64,000 nucleotides of DNA from Siphonobacter curvatus (lineage in GTDB: Bacteria; Bacteroidota; Bacteroidia; Cytophagales; Spirosomataceae), in the NCBI RefSeq assembly GCF_002943425.1, contig NZ_PTRA01000004.1:1-64000 (forward strand), given 5' to 3'. The translations under genes were made by a program, and so were the position numbers. This document shows, in pieces, positions 45,733-54,906 of this stretch. The notes below the pieces were generated by a model. It saw only the letters and a list, made by a program, of their open reading frames with translations. It was not told the DNA's origin and did not search any database. The first letter of the stretch is position 1, and each line of letters begins with the position of its first letter.

Positions 45733-45918
45733 CGGAAAGGATTTCGTACTACCGGAAGAATGGTATGCAACGCGTAAGTACTTCTGACCTGCGGCAGGGC
45801 CAGTACGAAGAGCGGTAGGCGGCGACAGATCGTGCGCCAGCGAGAGATTGGATTTGCTTTACGTCTGTTTTTCCATTTCCTTTGAAACGTTTGTGTGAAC
45901 CATGAACAAGCCCCAAGT

Positions 45919-45953
45919 AACCGATCCAAAGGTGCCCCCGCACCGGATCGGTT
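45919..45953. other. Long hairpin between cobA and porin gene
   Basis: AACCGATCC (45919-45927) pairs with GGATCGGTT (45945-45953), and an inner GGTGC/GCACC stem closes a CCCC loop. A T-run follows on the plus strand, opposite to the flanking genes. For the minus-strand transcript it lies in the 255-base interval ahead of the porin gene and may be a leader structure. Confidence 0.5.
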
Positions 45954-45987
45954 CTTTTTTTATGAATTGGATTTTGTAATAATCTGA

Positions 45988-46743
45988 TTACTCACAAGAT
46001 ACAGCAGCCAGACACTCGCGGATGTAAGCTGGATGTAATGTTACTACTTCACCGATCACCAATACCGCCGGAGCCCCCAGGCCGTGGGCAGCTACCCGTT
46101 CCGGCATTTCCCAGACCTGACCCATCACGCAGCGTTCATCGGGCCGGGTTCCGTTCTGAATGACGGCCATGGGTATCTCTCCGCGACCGTGGTCAATATA
46201 TAACTGACACAATTCCTGAATTTTTTGCAAACCCATCAGTACTACTACGGTAGCCTTGGATTGTAAGGCCAGTTTCAGGTCTTTCGACAATTCGCCATGA
46301 CGCGTCGTTCCGGTAATGACCCAGAAACTTTCACTCACGCCCCGCCGGGTTACCGGAATGTGCTGTGAGGCAGGTACGGCGATACAACTGGATATACCCG
46401 GTATAATCTGACAGTCGATCCCATGCTCGCGGGCATACACGTACTCCTCGTGACCCCGGCCAAACACGTACGAGTCGCCCCCCTTCAGACGTACCACGTG
46501 ACCATACTGTTTCGCCAGTGACACCAGCAGAGCATTGATTTCTTCCTGCGAAAAGGAAGGCCGTCCTACCCGCTTGCCCACGTATTGCTTCATCGTTCCG
46601 GCAGGAGCATATCGCAGGAGTTCCTGATTGGCCAGATCGTCATATAATATAACGTCGGCCTGCTCCAGAGCCCGTAGTCCTTTCAGGGTGATTAACTCCT
46701 CGTCTCCGGGACCAGCTCCTACCAGGGTGATGCGTGTTTCCAT
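45988..46743 (-). CDS. cobA: Uroporphyrinogen-III C-methyltransferase
   Basis: 251 residues, the usual length for single-domain SUMT. Motifs are VGAGPGDEELITLKG at the N-terminus, ADVILYDDLAN, VRLKGGDSYVFGRGHEE, IIPGISSCIAVPA and HIPVTRRGVS. The enzyme transfers two methyl groups from S-adenosylmethionine to uroporphyrinogen III and gives precorrin-2, the precursor of siroheme used by NirB. There is no fused CysG N-terminal dehydrogenase/ferrochelatase, so those steps must be encoded elsewhere. It is the first gene of the minus-strand nitrate group and is divergent from nirB. Confidence 0.93.
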   Translation of the reverse strand: METRITLVGAGPGDEELITLKGLRALEQADVILYDDLANQELLRYAPAGTMKQYVGKRVGRPSFSQEEINALLVSLAKQYGHVVRLKGGDSYVFGRGHEEYVYAREHGIDCQIIPGISSCIAVPASQHIPVTRRGVSESFWVITGTTRHGELSKDLKLALQSKATVVVLMGLQKIQELCQLYIDHGRGEIPMAVIQNGTRPDERCVMGQVWEMPERVAAHGLGAPAVLVIGEVVTLHPAYIRECLAAVSCE

Positions 46744-46816
46744 GCCTTTGCTCGTTTGTGGTACTATCAGTTATGTACTATATATAATAAAATGTAACTA
46801 TAGATGATTATTGGTT

Positions 46817-46846
46817 CAAAAATAGAAGTGTAATTTTAAAAAACAA
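46817..46846 (-). promoter_or_regulatory. Promoter of cobA and the minus-strand nitrate genes
   Basis: Read on the minus strand: TTG (46846-46844), 19 bases, then TATTTTTG (46824-46817). This fits the Bacteroidota pattern TTTG-N19-TAnnTTTG. It leaves a leader of about 67 bases before the cobA ATG. Confidence 0.6.
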
Positions 46847-47019
46847 TGAAAAACATTAAAAATAGGTTTTAAAAATAACGATTTGTAAAAGAAAATATTA
46901 GGATTTGTGTTTTTGACGATTTATTTTTGATCGTATTAAAAGAGAGAACACGGGGGTGTTTTCTTGGAAATATTCAAAGATACAAGGGGCTTGTACTAGT
47001 TAAATAGTTAAAAACAACT

Positions 47020-49539
47020 ATGAATCCACAAACAGAAGTACGAGTAGTCGTCATTGGCAATGGCATGGTCGGCTACAAGTTTTGTGAGAAACTCCTGGCT
47101 AAAGCAAAAAAAGAATCCGCGTTTCGGCTAACCGTATTTGGGGAAGAATCCCGCGTCGCCTACGACCGCGTACACTTAAGCGAATACTTTGCCGGGAAAA
47201 CCGCCGCCGATCTTTCGATGGCACCACTGAACTGGTACCAGGAAAACGGAATCGAGCTGTATTTATCGGATCCGGTGGTGGACATTGACCGGGAACGCAA
47301 GCAGGTCCGCTCACACCACGGTCTGGTTGTTCCCTACGATTATCTGGTACTGGCGACGGGTTCCGGAGCTTTCGTGCCGCCCTTGGAAGGCGTGGAAAAA
47401 GATGGCGTATTCGTGTATCGCACGCTCGAAGATCTCGACCTGATCCAGTCCTACGCCCGCAAAGCGAAAAAAGGAGCCGTACTGGGCGGCGGTTTGCTGG
47501 GTCTGGAAGCCGCAAAAGCCCTGCTGGATTTAGGTTTGGCGGAAGCCCACGTGGTCGAATTTGCTCCCCGGTTGATGCCACGTCAGATTGATGAAGCGGG
47601 ATCGGGCATTCTGCAACGCAAATTATCGTCCTTGGGATTACAGATTCATTTGTCCAAGTCCACGCAATGCCTGCTGGGAGCTGAAACCATCGAAGGCATG
47701 CAGTTCGCCGATGGCTCGGTACTTGACGTGGATATGCTCATCATTTCCGCCGGGATTCGTCCCCGCGACGAGCTGGCGAAAGTAGCCGGACTGGAAACGC
47801 ACCCGCGGGGCGGCATTCTGGTGAATAACTACCTGCAAACCTCTGATACGTCAATTTTTGCGATTGGTGAGTGTGCCCTGGTGCATCAGATGATTTACGG
47901 ACTGGTGGCCCCAGGGTACGAAATGGCCGACGTAGTTGCTTCTCAGATAGTAGGCGAAAGCAAGGAATTTAAGCCCTTTGATCTTTCCACCAAGCTTAAA
48001 CTCATTGGCGTCGATGTGGCCAGCTTCGGTAATCCGTTCGCTCAGGAACCCGACTGCCAGACCATTGCTTACGAAAATAAAGCCAAAGGCATCTACAAAC
48101 GCATCAACGTGAGTTCGGATGGCAAAACGCTGCTGGGAGGCATTCTGGTTGGCGAAGCCGAGCAATACAACATGCTGCTGCAAACCTGCAAAAACCAGAC
48201 GGTGCTGCCGCCCAACCCGGAAGACCTGATTCTGGGCTCGCGGGGTGGGGAAGAAGCGGGTGCCGGCGTGATGAGCCTGCCCGACGATGCCCTGATCTGT
48301 TCCTGCGAAGCCATTACGAAAGCTCAGCTCTGCCACGAAATTTCCGAAAACGGACAGACAACCGTCGATGCCCTGAAAAAGAGTACCAAAGCCTGTACGG
48401 GTTGCGGCGGTTGTACGCCGATGGTGAAAGACCTCATTCAGGCGGTGCAGAAACAGCAGGGGGTATACGTGCGAAACATCATCTGTGAACACTTCGACTA
48501 TACCCGTCAGGAATTGCTGGACCTGATCCGGATTAATAAACTCAAGACGTACAATTCCGTACTCGATCACTTCGGAAGGGGCCACGGCTGCGAAACCTGT
48601 AAACCCCTAGTCGCTTCGGTACTGGCCAGTTTGTGGAATGAAAACGTACTCGAGCAGGGCCGGGCGGTGATTCAGGATTCTAACGACCGTTTCCTGGCCA
48701 ATATTCAGAAAGGCGGTAGTTACTCGGTCGTACCTCGGATTCCCGGTGGTGAAATTACGCCCGACAAGCTGATTGTGATCGGTCAAGTCGCCAAGCGATA
48801 CAATTTGTACACCAAAATTACGGGTGGTCAGCGGATTGATCTATTCGGGGCTCACGTGGGCGATTTACCCTACATCTGGGAAGAACTCATCGCCGCTGGT
48901 TTTGAAAGTGGTCACGCCTACGGCAAAGCCCTGCGTACGGTAAAAAGTTGCGTCGGATCGACCTGGTGCCGGTTTGGGGTACAGGACTCCGTATCGTTCG
49001 CCATCGAACTCGAAGAACGGTACAAAGGTGTTCGGGCTCCGCACAAATTCAAATCGGGCGTCTCGGGCTGTATTCGGGAATGTGCCGAAGCCCAGAGCAA
49101 GGATTTTGGCATTATTGCTACCGAAAAGGGCTGGAACCTCTACGTGGGCGGCAACGGTGGCTCCAAGCCCCAGCATGCCCAGTTACTGGCGGCCGACGTG
49201 GACAAAGAAACGTGTATCCGGCTGATCGACCGTTTCCTGATGTTCTACATCAAAACTGCTGATCCGCTGACGCGTACGGCCACCTGGCTCAACAAGCTGG
49301 AAGGCGGTATGAGTTACCTTAAAGCCGTTGTTGTGGACGACGTACTGGGTATCGTGGCTGATCTGGAAGCGGAAATGCAGCAATTGATCCAGATGTACCA
49401 GTGCGAATGGAAAGAAGTCGTGGAGAACCCCGAATTACGCAAGCGGTTTACGCACTTCGTAAACGCCCCGGAACACAAAGATCCCACGCTGGAATTTACT
49501 CCCCTGCGGACGCAGATTCAGGCCAAAGAATGGAAATAA
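47020..49539 (+). CDS. nirB: Assimilatory nitrite reductase [NAD(P)H], large subunit
   Basis: 839 residues, full length for NirB. FAD/NAD(P) domain at about 5-320 (VVIGNGMVGYKFCEKL, GAVLGGGLLGLEAAKALL). BFD-like 2Fe-2S domain at about 425-475 (ICSCEAITKAQ...CTGCGGCTPMV). A second Cys-rich segment at about 505-535 (GHGCETCKPLV). Ferredoxin-like half domain at about 560-625. The siroheme/4Fe-4S domain has C644 and C650 (CVGSTWC), and C684 and C688 (CIREC). It reduces nitrite to ammonium with six electrons from NAD(P)H. nirD follows. A TATTTTTG at 46922-46929 may be part of its promoter, though no good -33 element was found. Confidence 0.95.
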   Translation: MNPQTEVRVVVIGNGMVGYKFCEKLLAKAKKESAFRLTVFGEESRVAYDRVHLSEYFAGKTAADLSMAPLNWYQENGIELYLSDPVVDIDRERKQVRSHHGLVVPYDYLVLATGSGAFVPPLEGVEKDGVFVYRTLEDLDLIQSYARKAKKGAVLGGGLLGLEAAKALLDLGLAEAHVVEFAPRLMPRQIDEAGSGILQRKLSSLGLQIHLSKSTQCLLGAETIEGMQFADGSVLDVDMLIISAGIRPRDELAKVAGLETHPRGGILVNNYLQTSDTSIFAIGECALVHQMIYGLVAPGYEMADVVASQIVGESKEFKPFDLSTKLKLIGVDVASFGNPFAQEPDCQTIAYENKAKGIYKRINVSSDGKTLLGGILVGEAEQYNMLLQTCKNQTVLPPNPEDLILGSRGGEEAGAGVMSLPDDALICSCEAITKAQLCHEISENGQTTVDALKKSTKACTGCGGCTPMVKDLIQAVQKQQGVYVRNIICEHFDYTRQELLDLIRINKLKTYNSVLDHFGRGHGCETCKPLVASVLASLWNENVLEQGRAVIQDSNDRFLANIQKGGSYSVVPRIPGGEITPDKLIVIGQVAKRYNLYTKITGGQRIDLFGAHVGDLPYIWEELIAAGFESGHAYGKALRTVKSCVGSTWCRFGVQDSVSFAIELEERYKGVRAPHKFKSGVSGCIRECAEAQSKDFGIIATEKGWNLYVGGNGGSKPQHAQLLAADVDKETCIRLIDRFLMFYIKTADPLTRTATWLNKLEGGMSYLKAVVVDDVLGIVADLEAEMQQLIQMYQCEWKEVVENPELRKRFTHFVNAPEHKDPTLEFTPLRTQIQAKEWK

Positions 49540-49579
49540 ACCCAGGTATTCACTGTTATACGTTCATCCCTTTTCACTC

Positions 49580-49924
49580 ATGGAAGTACTTTCTCCCGTA
49601 ACCACCTGGCACCGGGCCTGCCGCGTGGAAGATATTCCCGCCGACGGCGGAGCCTGCGTACTCATCGACGGCCGGCAGATTGCCATTTTCAATTTTTCCC
49701 GCAGTAACGAGTGGTACGCCACTGACAACCAGTGTCCGCACCGCCAGCAAATGGTGCTTTCGCGAGGCATGATCGGCAGTCAGGGCGAGGAACCGAAAGT
49801 GGCATGTCCGTTTCACAAAAAGACGTTTTCCCTGCGATCAGGACAGTGTCTGACCGACGAACACTACCAGATTTCTACGTTTCCCATTCAAATCATCGAC
49901 GGTCAGGTGTATATTGACGTATGA
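49580..49924 (+). CDS. nirD: Nitrite reductase small subunit, Rieske-type
   Basis: 114 residues. Rieske 2Fe-2S ligands are present in CPHRQQ (about 54-57) and CPFHKKTFSLRSG (about 77-80), so this member binds a cluster, unlike the E. coli NirD, which lacks it. It is the partner of NirB in nitrite reduction. It starts 40 bases after nirB and ends in a 4-base overlap with the sensor kinase gene, so sensing and reduction are coexpressed. Confidence 0.9.
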   Translation: MEVLSPVTTWHRACRVEDIPADGGACVLIDGRQIAIFNFSRSNEWYATDNQCPHRQQMVLSRGMIGSQGEEPKVACPFHKKTFSLRSGQCLTDEHYQISTFPIQIIDGQVYIDV

Positions 49925-51330
49925 ATGCACTCGACCGGCAGGTAGCTCGCCGTCTGACCCGTTATTATCTGCTGGCTCTGCACGTCATTGCTCTGCTGAG
50001 TATCGGAGGACTATGGTTCATTCGTCAAACCATCCATACGCACTACGCCGACAGCCGGGTACTGAATGTAGCCGGCCGTCAACGAATGCTTAGCCAGCGA
50101 CTTACCAAGCTGGCTTTGCTGCGTTTATCCCCCCTGCCCAGTGCTGATTCGGTGCTATACGATTCGCTGCTGCAAAGCCTGAAAACGAGTCACGAACAGT
50201 TGAAGGCAGGGGTACTGATCATGGAAAAGGAGTACACGGTACGCCGAAGCCCAACGATTGACCGGATGTTTCAGCAACTGGAACCCGTTTTTCAGGCCAT
50301 GTACCAAAGCTTCGTTTGGGTGAATACGCCGGGACAAACGCCAGATCAGCAACGACAGACGCTGACGGAATTGCTGAAGCAGGAGCCGGTCTTTCTCCAG
50401 CGGATGAACGCCCTGGTTTTTCAGTTCGACGCGGAAAGTACGGCCCGGGTCAACGAACTGGAACGGCTGGAAACCATACTAACACTAGCGACTTTACTGA
50501 CGCTTTTGCTGGAAGGCCTGTTCGTATTTCGGCCCGTAGTTCAATATACCAAGCAGGTCATTCGTCAACTGACGCAGTCGGAAGAGGCCTTGCAGGAAAG
50601 TAATGAGCAACTGGCCCTGGCGAACGAAGAATTACGCACGACGCAGGAAGAAGTACTGCGGCTTAGCGATGAACAACATGCGTTGCAACGCACGGAAGAC
50701 CATATCCGCTCGGCGGCTTTGCTGGAAGGGCAGGAGGAGGAACGTCGCCGCTTCGCCCGCGAACTGCACGATGGCATCGGGCAAATGCTGACGGGCCTGT
50801 ACCTGCAGGCGGCTAAATTTCGGAAAGTGCCCTTTCCCGAAGAGCGGCAACGGCAGCGGGCCGATGAACTGGTGGAAGCCATTCAGCTCATCATCCAGAC
50901 CACCCGGCAGATTTCGCATAATCTGATGCCGACCTTGCTGGGCGATTACGGATTGGCGGCTTCCTTGCAGTTACTGGCCGATCAGCTCAGTAAATCGGCC
51001 AGCTGTGCGATTCGTTTTGAACAGCAGGGCGAGGAAAAACGACTGGCACCGGCTCAGGAAATTGCCCTGTATCGCATTGCTCAGGAAGCTGTCACCAATG
51101 CTCTTAAACATGCCAAAGCCGGGCAGATTGCCTTAGTTCTGCACTACCAGCCCGAGGCCGTAACCCTGCGAATTCAGGACGACGGCGTAGGCATCGCCGA
51201 AATTTCCGGCCGCGAAGGGAGTGGATTGGAAAACATGCAAACACGGGCTCAACTTCTGCAGGCCACCTTTCAACTGCATTCTATACCCGGAAAAGGAACC
51301 TGGATTGAAGTACATTTGCCGCTAGGCTAA
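49921..51330 (+). CDS. NarX-like nitrate/nitrite sensor histidine kinase
   Basis: 469 residues. Membrane helix 1 at about 18-36. The periplasmic domain begins with a P-box-like motif (about 44-63: SRVLNVAGRQRMLSQRLTK), corresponding to the nitrate-binding P-box of NarX/NarQ. It ends at helix 2 (about 184-200). A coiled coil with many Glu follows (about 215-265). The HisKA_3 dimerisation domain has H283 (RRFARELHDGIGQML). The HATPase domain is at about 380-465 (EAVTNALKHAKA, DDGVGI, GSGLENMQTRAQLL). It should phosphorylate the NarL-like regulator encoded next, in response to nitrate or nitrite. Confidence 0.88.
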   Translation: MNALDRQVARRLTRYYLLALHVIALLSIGGLWFIRQTIHTHYADSRVLNVAGRQRMLSQRLTKLALLRLSPLPSADSVLYDSLLQSLKTSHEQLKAGVLIMEKEYTVRRSPTIDRMFQQLEPVFQAMYQSFVWVNTPGQTPDQQRQTLTELLKQEPVFLQRMNALVFQFDAESTARVNELERLETILTLATLLTLLLEGLFVFRPVVQYTKQVIRQLTQSEEALQESNEQLALANEELRTTQEEVLRLSDEQHALQRTEDHIRSAALLEGQEEERRRFARELHDGIGQMLTGLYLQAAKFRKVPFPEERQRQRADELVEAIQLIIQTTRQISHNLMPTLLGDYGLAASLQLLADQLSKSASCAIRFEQQGEEKRLAPAQEIALYRIAQEAVTNALKHAKAGQIALVLHYQPEAVTLRIQDDGVGIAEISGREGSGLENMQTRAQLLQATFQLHSIPGKGTWIEVHLPLG

Positions 51331-51340
51331 ACCAAAAACG

Positions 51341-52003
51341 ATGGCGATACGAATTCTGATTGCGGATGATCACTCGATGGTACGAAAAGGGATTCGTACC
51401 TTACTGGAAGACGAAACAGACCTGCAAATCGTCGGCGAAGCCGCCGACGGTGACGAGGCTCTGGAACTGCTGCCCCAGCTTCACCCCGACGTCTTACTGC
51501 TAGATATTACCATGCCACGTCTTTCGGGCATTGAAGTCAGCCGCATGACGGCTCAGCAGTTTCCTCAGGTGAAAGTGCTGATTTTCAGTATGCACAATCA
51601 TCCCGATTACATTCTCAGTGCCGTGCAGTACGGAGCGTCGGGTTACTTGCTGAAAGATACCGACGACGAAGAAATTCTACAGGCCATCCGTACCGTAGCA
51701 GCGGGCGATCTATACTATCCGCCTTCGGCCTCAAGCGTCATTATCAAACAATTGGTACTGGCGAAGCCCAAAGCTCGTGTGGAAGTTACTACGAATGCCT
51801 CGATCTGGAATAAACTCACCAGCCGGGAAGCTCAGGTACTGGGTTGTCTGACGGAAGGCCTGAGTAATCAGGAAATTGCCCGCCGATTCGATACTAGTCC
51901 GAATACCGTAGCCAACCAGCGGGCGAGTATTCTTCGAAAAGCAAATGTCAAGAACACGGCTGAACTCATCAGTCTGGCTCTGAAGGAGCCGCCGGGGGCT
52001 TGA
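51341..52003 (+). CDS. NarL/FixJ-type response regulator
   Basis: 220 residues. The receiver domain has D9-D10, the phosphoacceptor D55 (LLLDITMPRLSG) and K107 region (GYLLKDTDDEEIL). A LuxR-type HTH lies at about 155-215 (LTSREAQVLGCLTEGLSNQEIARRF, then SPNTVANQRASILRK). It starts 10 bases after the kinase and should bind nitrate-responsive sites, probably in the divergent cobA-nirB region and the 384-base leader of the nitrate reductase operon. Those sites are not identified. Confidence 0.9.
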   Translation: MAIRILIADDHSMVRKGIRTLLEDETDLQIVGEAADGDEALELLPQLHPDVLLLDITMPRLSGIEVSRMTAQQFPQVKVLIFSMHNHPDYILSAVQYGASGYLLKDTDDEEILQAIRTVAAGDLYYPPSASSVIIKQLVLAKPKARVEVTTNASIWNKLTSREAQVLGCLTEGLSNQEIARRFDTSPNTVANQRASILRKANVKNTAELISLALKEPPGA

Positions 52004-52081
52004 GGGTTGAAAACGTTTGAAGAGGGTTTGTGGCTTGAAATGGTTTAAGGTGTGAGAACGTTTGAACGGTTTGATAAGTAC

Positions 52082-52103
52082 AAAAAAAGAACCCCAGCGG
52101 GGT
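52082..52103 (-). terminator. Intrinsic terminator of the YihY-like gene
   Basis: Minus-strand stem ACCCC/GGGGT (52091-52095 with 52099-52103) followed by seven U (52088-52082). Confidence 0.75.
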
Positions 52104-52116
52104 CCAATTCTTATAG

Positions 52117-52135
52117 CCAAGGGTTATAACCCTGG
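52117..52135. terminator. Palindrome between convergent genes
   Basis: GGGTTATAACCC (52121-52132) with near-matching CCA/TGG flanks. It lies between the end of the narL-like gene and the end of the YihY-like gene. There is no T-run, so the role is uncertain. Confidence 0.35.
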
Positions 52136-52166
52136 GAACATAGGTAAGATATGGATGATTATACCA

Positions 52167-53126
52167 TTACGACACAACCTTCTCTTTCTCTTTTTCCGTT
52201 TGCTGAATGGATTTGCTTCCCGCTTCCACCTGCACCTCTTTGATCGTTACAGCATACTCACTCGGATGAATGGCTGAACCATATTTAATGGCGTAAGCCT
52301 TCGTAAATTCGGCTCCGAAGTACAGAATCAGGGAAGAGTAATAAGCCCAAAGCAACACGATAACCAATGATCCAGCGGCTCCGTAGGTACCGCCCACGTC
52401 GCTCTGACCGATGTAGAAGGAAATACCAAACTTCCCAATCATAAACAGCACCGCCGTTACCATCGCACCCGCCCGAACGTCTTTCCATTTGATTTTGGCA
52501 TCGGGTAAAACCTTGAATACGACTCCGAAAATGAGCGAGATGACGGCGAAGGTAATCAACTGGTTAATGACATAAAAGGCGACGACGGACACATCCGAAA
52601 AGCGGGCTTGTAGGCGACCACTGATCCCGTCGAGTAAGGAGGTGACGGCCAGGGAAACCAGCAGTATAAAAGCTAAACTCACAATCACGGAAAAGGAAAG
52701 AAAACGATTCTGAATCATTTTCAGCCAGCCTTTTTTCGGTTTAGCCCGGATTCCCCAGATGGTATTGATCGAATCCTGAATTTCAGCGAATACCGTCGTT
52801 GCCCCCAGCAACAGCGTGCCAAAACCAATCACGGCGGCTGTATTACTCTTACCACTGATGGCCGCTTTCTTCACAATATCCTGTAATTGCAGGGCGGATT
52901 CTTTGCCCAGAAATCCATTGAGGGTTTCGTAAATCTGCCCTTCCACGGCTTCACGGCCCAGGAAAATACCACAGAGCGAAATGATCACAATGATCAGCGG
53001 TCCCATGGAGAACACCGTATAGTACGAAAGGGACGCCCCCAGTTTGGTGACTTTGTCGTCCGAGAATCCGGAAAAGGCGTTTTTTAAAACTTCCCAGATG
53101 CCTTTGAATGAGATTTTTTCTTTCAT
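52167..53126 (-). CDS. YihY/BrkB-family membrane protein
   Basis: 319 residues with six predicted membrane helices. Family motifs: KLGASLSYYTVFSMGPLIIV (helix 1), FAEIQDSINTIWG, FKVLPDAKIKWKDVRAGAMVTAVLF and GTYGAAGSLVIVLLWAYYSSLILYFGAEF. The C-terminal tail is charged. It was once annotated as ribonuclease BN, which is wrong for this family; the function is an unknown membrane role. It is monocistronic and unrelated to the nitrate genes beside it. Confidence 0.9.
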   Translation of the reverse strand: MKEKISFKGIWEVLKNAFSGFSDDKVTKLGASLSYYTVFSMGPLIIVIISLCGIFLGREAVEGQIYETLNGFLGKESALQLQDIVKKAAISGKSNTAAVIGFGTLLLGATTVFAEIQDSINTIWGIRAKPKKGWLKMIQNRFLSFSVIVSLAFILLVSLAVTSLLDGISGRLQARFSDVSVVAFYVINQLITFAVISLIFGVVFKVLPDAKIKWKDVRAGAMVTAVLFMIGKFGISFYIGQSDVGGTYGAAGSLVIVLLWAYYSSLILYFGAEFTKAYAIKYGSAIHPSEYAVTIKEVQVEAGSKSIQQTEKEKEKVVS

Positions 53127-53297
53127 AGCGTGGATTGGTTGATGAGCTGTCTTGTTTCAGAATGAAGGAAGAACGGGGATGAACCCGGGCCAGATCATTT
53201 TAGGAAAAAAACATTCCACCGCTATACGTTACTACAGAAAATACAATCAGTAAGCTTAAGGTAAGCCAGAGAAGCAGATCTCCAGAGGAGAAATCCA

Positions 53298-53339
53298 GTC
53301 CAATGATCCGGTACGCAACTACGTACCGGATCATTGGAC
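53298..53339. terminator. 18-bp perfect hairpin after histidine kinase gene
   Basis: Arms 53298-53315 and 53322-53339 with a 6-base loop, 2 bases from the kinase stop codon. It is a probable factor-independent end of the minus-strand kinase transcript. Confidence 0.65.
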
Positions 53340-53341
53340 AA

Positions 53342-54619
53342 TTAGGCTTTATGTTCGAGCATGAGACGAATTCGGAAAAGCGTACCCACGTTGATAATGG
53401 ATTCAATCTCTACCATACCGCCGAGTAATTCGCAAAGGCGTTTCACAATCAGTAAACCTACCCCTTCGCTAACGGGCAGGCCTTGGGAGGTGGTATAATT
53501 GAGCTCTTCACTGGTAAGGTTGGGTACTTCATCGACCTCCGAAAGATCCCGCTGAAGTACCCCTGACTCCTCGGCTTTGGGCATGAGTTGTTTGGAAAAC
53601 AGAGCGACGAGCCCATCGGACAAACCCGGACCGCTATCCTGCACGCTGATATACCAGCGAAAATCACCTTCTTTGGACCAGGAGACGGAAACGATTCCGG
53701 TTTGCGTGTATTTGATGGCATTAAGCAGCAAATTCTGAACAATGCGGTGAATCTTCACGGAATCGTTCGACACCAGTAATTCGGGTGGACCATCGGCCCG
53801 TAAGATCAGGCCTTTCTGAACCGCCAACGGCTGGGCACTTTCCACAAGTCCGTAGAGAAGCTGTGAAGCATCAAAACGCTGGATGTCAAGCACTTCATAG
53901 CCCGCCTCCAGACGCGACAAATCCGTGAGTTGCTGTAGCATCTCGTGGATATTTCCCAGATTGCGGTTCAGCATTTGCAGTAACTTCGTACGTTCTTCTT
54001 CGGGTTTTTCGGCCTGATCCAGCAAGATGGCGGCATTACGTACTACGCCAAAACTGCTTTTGAGATCATGCGAGGAGGTCCGTAACAAATCCCCCCGAAG
54101 GCGGGTCATGTCCTGCAACTGATCCAGCGTATACTGCAGGCGATTGGCCCGACTGGCCGCGGCAAGCTGCTGTTGCTGATCGTATTCCCGCACACTGCCC
54201 AACATGGTTTCGGTTTTCAGTCGATCCACTTCCTGATAGCCAGCAATCAGCACGTCGGCATCACTATCGGGGAAAAATTCCCGGTACAATTGAAGTTCCC
54301 GAATCACACCCGCGTACAGGTAATTAATTTCGGCTAGTAAATTTTTCAATGTCAGGCCTTTTTGCCAGCGGTGCAAGCCATGAGCGGCCGCAATTTCGAC
54401 GGGATCATTGCCCTCCGGCTGTTTTTGTAGGCGTTGGTGAAGAATCGTCAACAAAAGCGGAATCATATTGTTGAACTCTTCGCGGGCAAGGCCAGAAACA
54501 TTGAGCAGGGTGGTATCCTGTTCGCATTGATTACGCCAATGATTGAGAATAGCTTCTCGGCGGGTAAACAAATAGGTGGCTAAACCAGAAAGGTCAGTAT
54601 CTGAGATAGAAGAAGCCAT
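53342..54619 (-). CDS. Cytoplasmic histidine kinase with RsbRD-like N-terminus
   Basis: 425 residues without membrane segments. An RsbRD-like helical domain (about 15-125: TRREAILNHWRNQCEQ, then ALRWQ-type region HGLHRWQKGLTLKNLLAEI) is followed by a short coiled coil. The kinase core has H184 (LLRTSSHDLKSSFGVVRNA), an N-box (QNLLLNAIKYT) and G-boxes (DSGPGLS, EGVGLLIVKRLCELLGG). An insert of about 40 residues lies between the G1 and G2 boxes. It is an orphan kinase, and no regulator gene is adjacent. The signal may be stress or redox related, as for other RsbRD/globin-like sensors, but that is inference. Confidence 0.85.
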   Translation of the reverse strand: MASSISDTDLSGLATYLFTRREAILNHWRNQCEQDTTLLNVSGLAREEFNNMIPLLLTILHQRLQKQPEGNDPVEIAAAHGLHRWQKGLTLKNLLAEINYLYAGVIRELQLYREFFPDSDADVLIAGYQEVDRLKTETMLGSVREYDQQQQLAAASRANRLQYTLDQLQDMTRLRGDLLRTSSHDLKSSFGVVRNAAILLDQAEKPEEERTKLLQMLNRNLGNIHEMLQQLTDLSRLEAGYEVLDIQRFDASQLLYGLVESAQPLAVQKGLILRADGPPELLVSNDSVKIHRIVQNLLLNAIKYTQTGIVSVSWSKEGDFRWYISVQDSGPGLSDGLVALFSKQLMPKAEESGVLQRDLSEVDEVPNLTSEELNYTTSQGLPVSEGVGLLIVKRLCELLGGMVEIESIINVGTLFRIRLMLEHKA

Positions 54620-54906
54620 GGGTACTTCAGATAAGGTTTTAAAGTTATGGGGGATGAGCTTGACGGTAAAAACGTCCTAAGATAAAGAAATTGTTTTTAA
54701 GAGTCCAGAGGGCTTGTCATGCCTAAGCTATACCTGTCCTAACAAATGCCAATTTATTGGTTTAAAATCGTTCATAACTGAGTTACTCTGTGGAGCAAGA
54801 GCTAATTTGGGTAAGGCATAACGATTTAATAACGCCCAAGCCGTGTAATTCTGGCAAGGGAATTTTATATTGCCAGCTTAATTGATAAACTACTGATCCT
54901 CTGCTT

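Noticed and set aside
45729-45929. 66-codon frame overlapping the porin start by four bases
   Set aside because: Starts with TTG inside a strong hairpin and is very basic without family resemblance. Kept only as a note on the leader.
53200-53331. Small hydrophobic frame (ends LLLWLTLSLLIVFSVVTYSGG)
   Set aside because: It would begin inside the terminator hairpin of the kinase gene, and nothing shows translation. A real micro-protein cannot be excluded.
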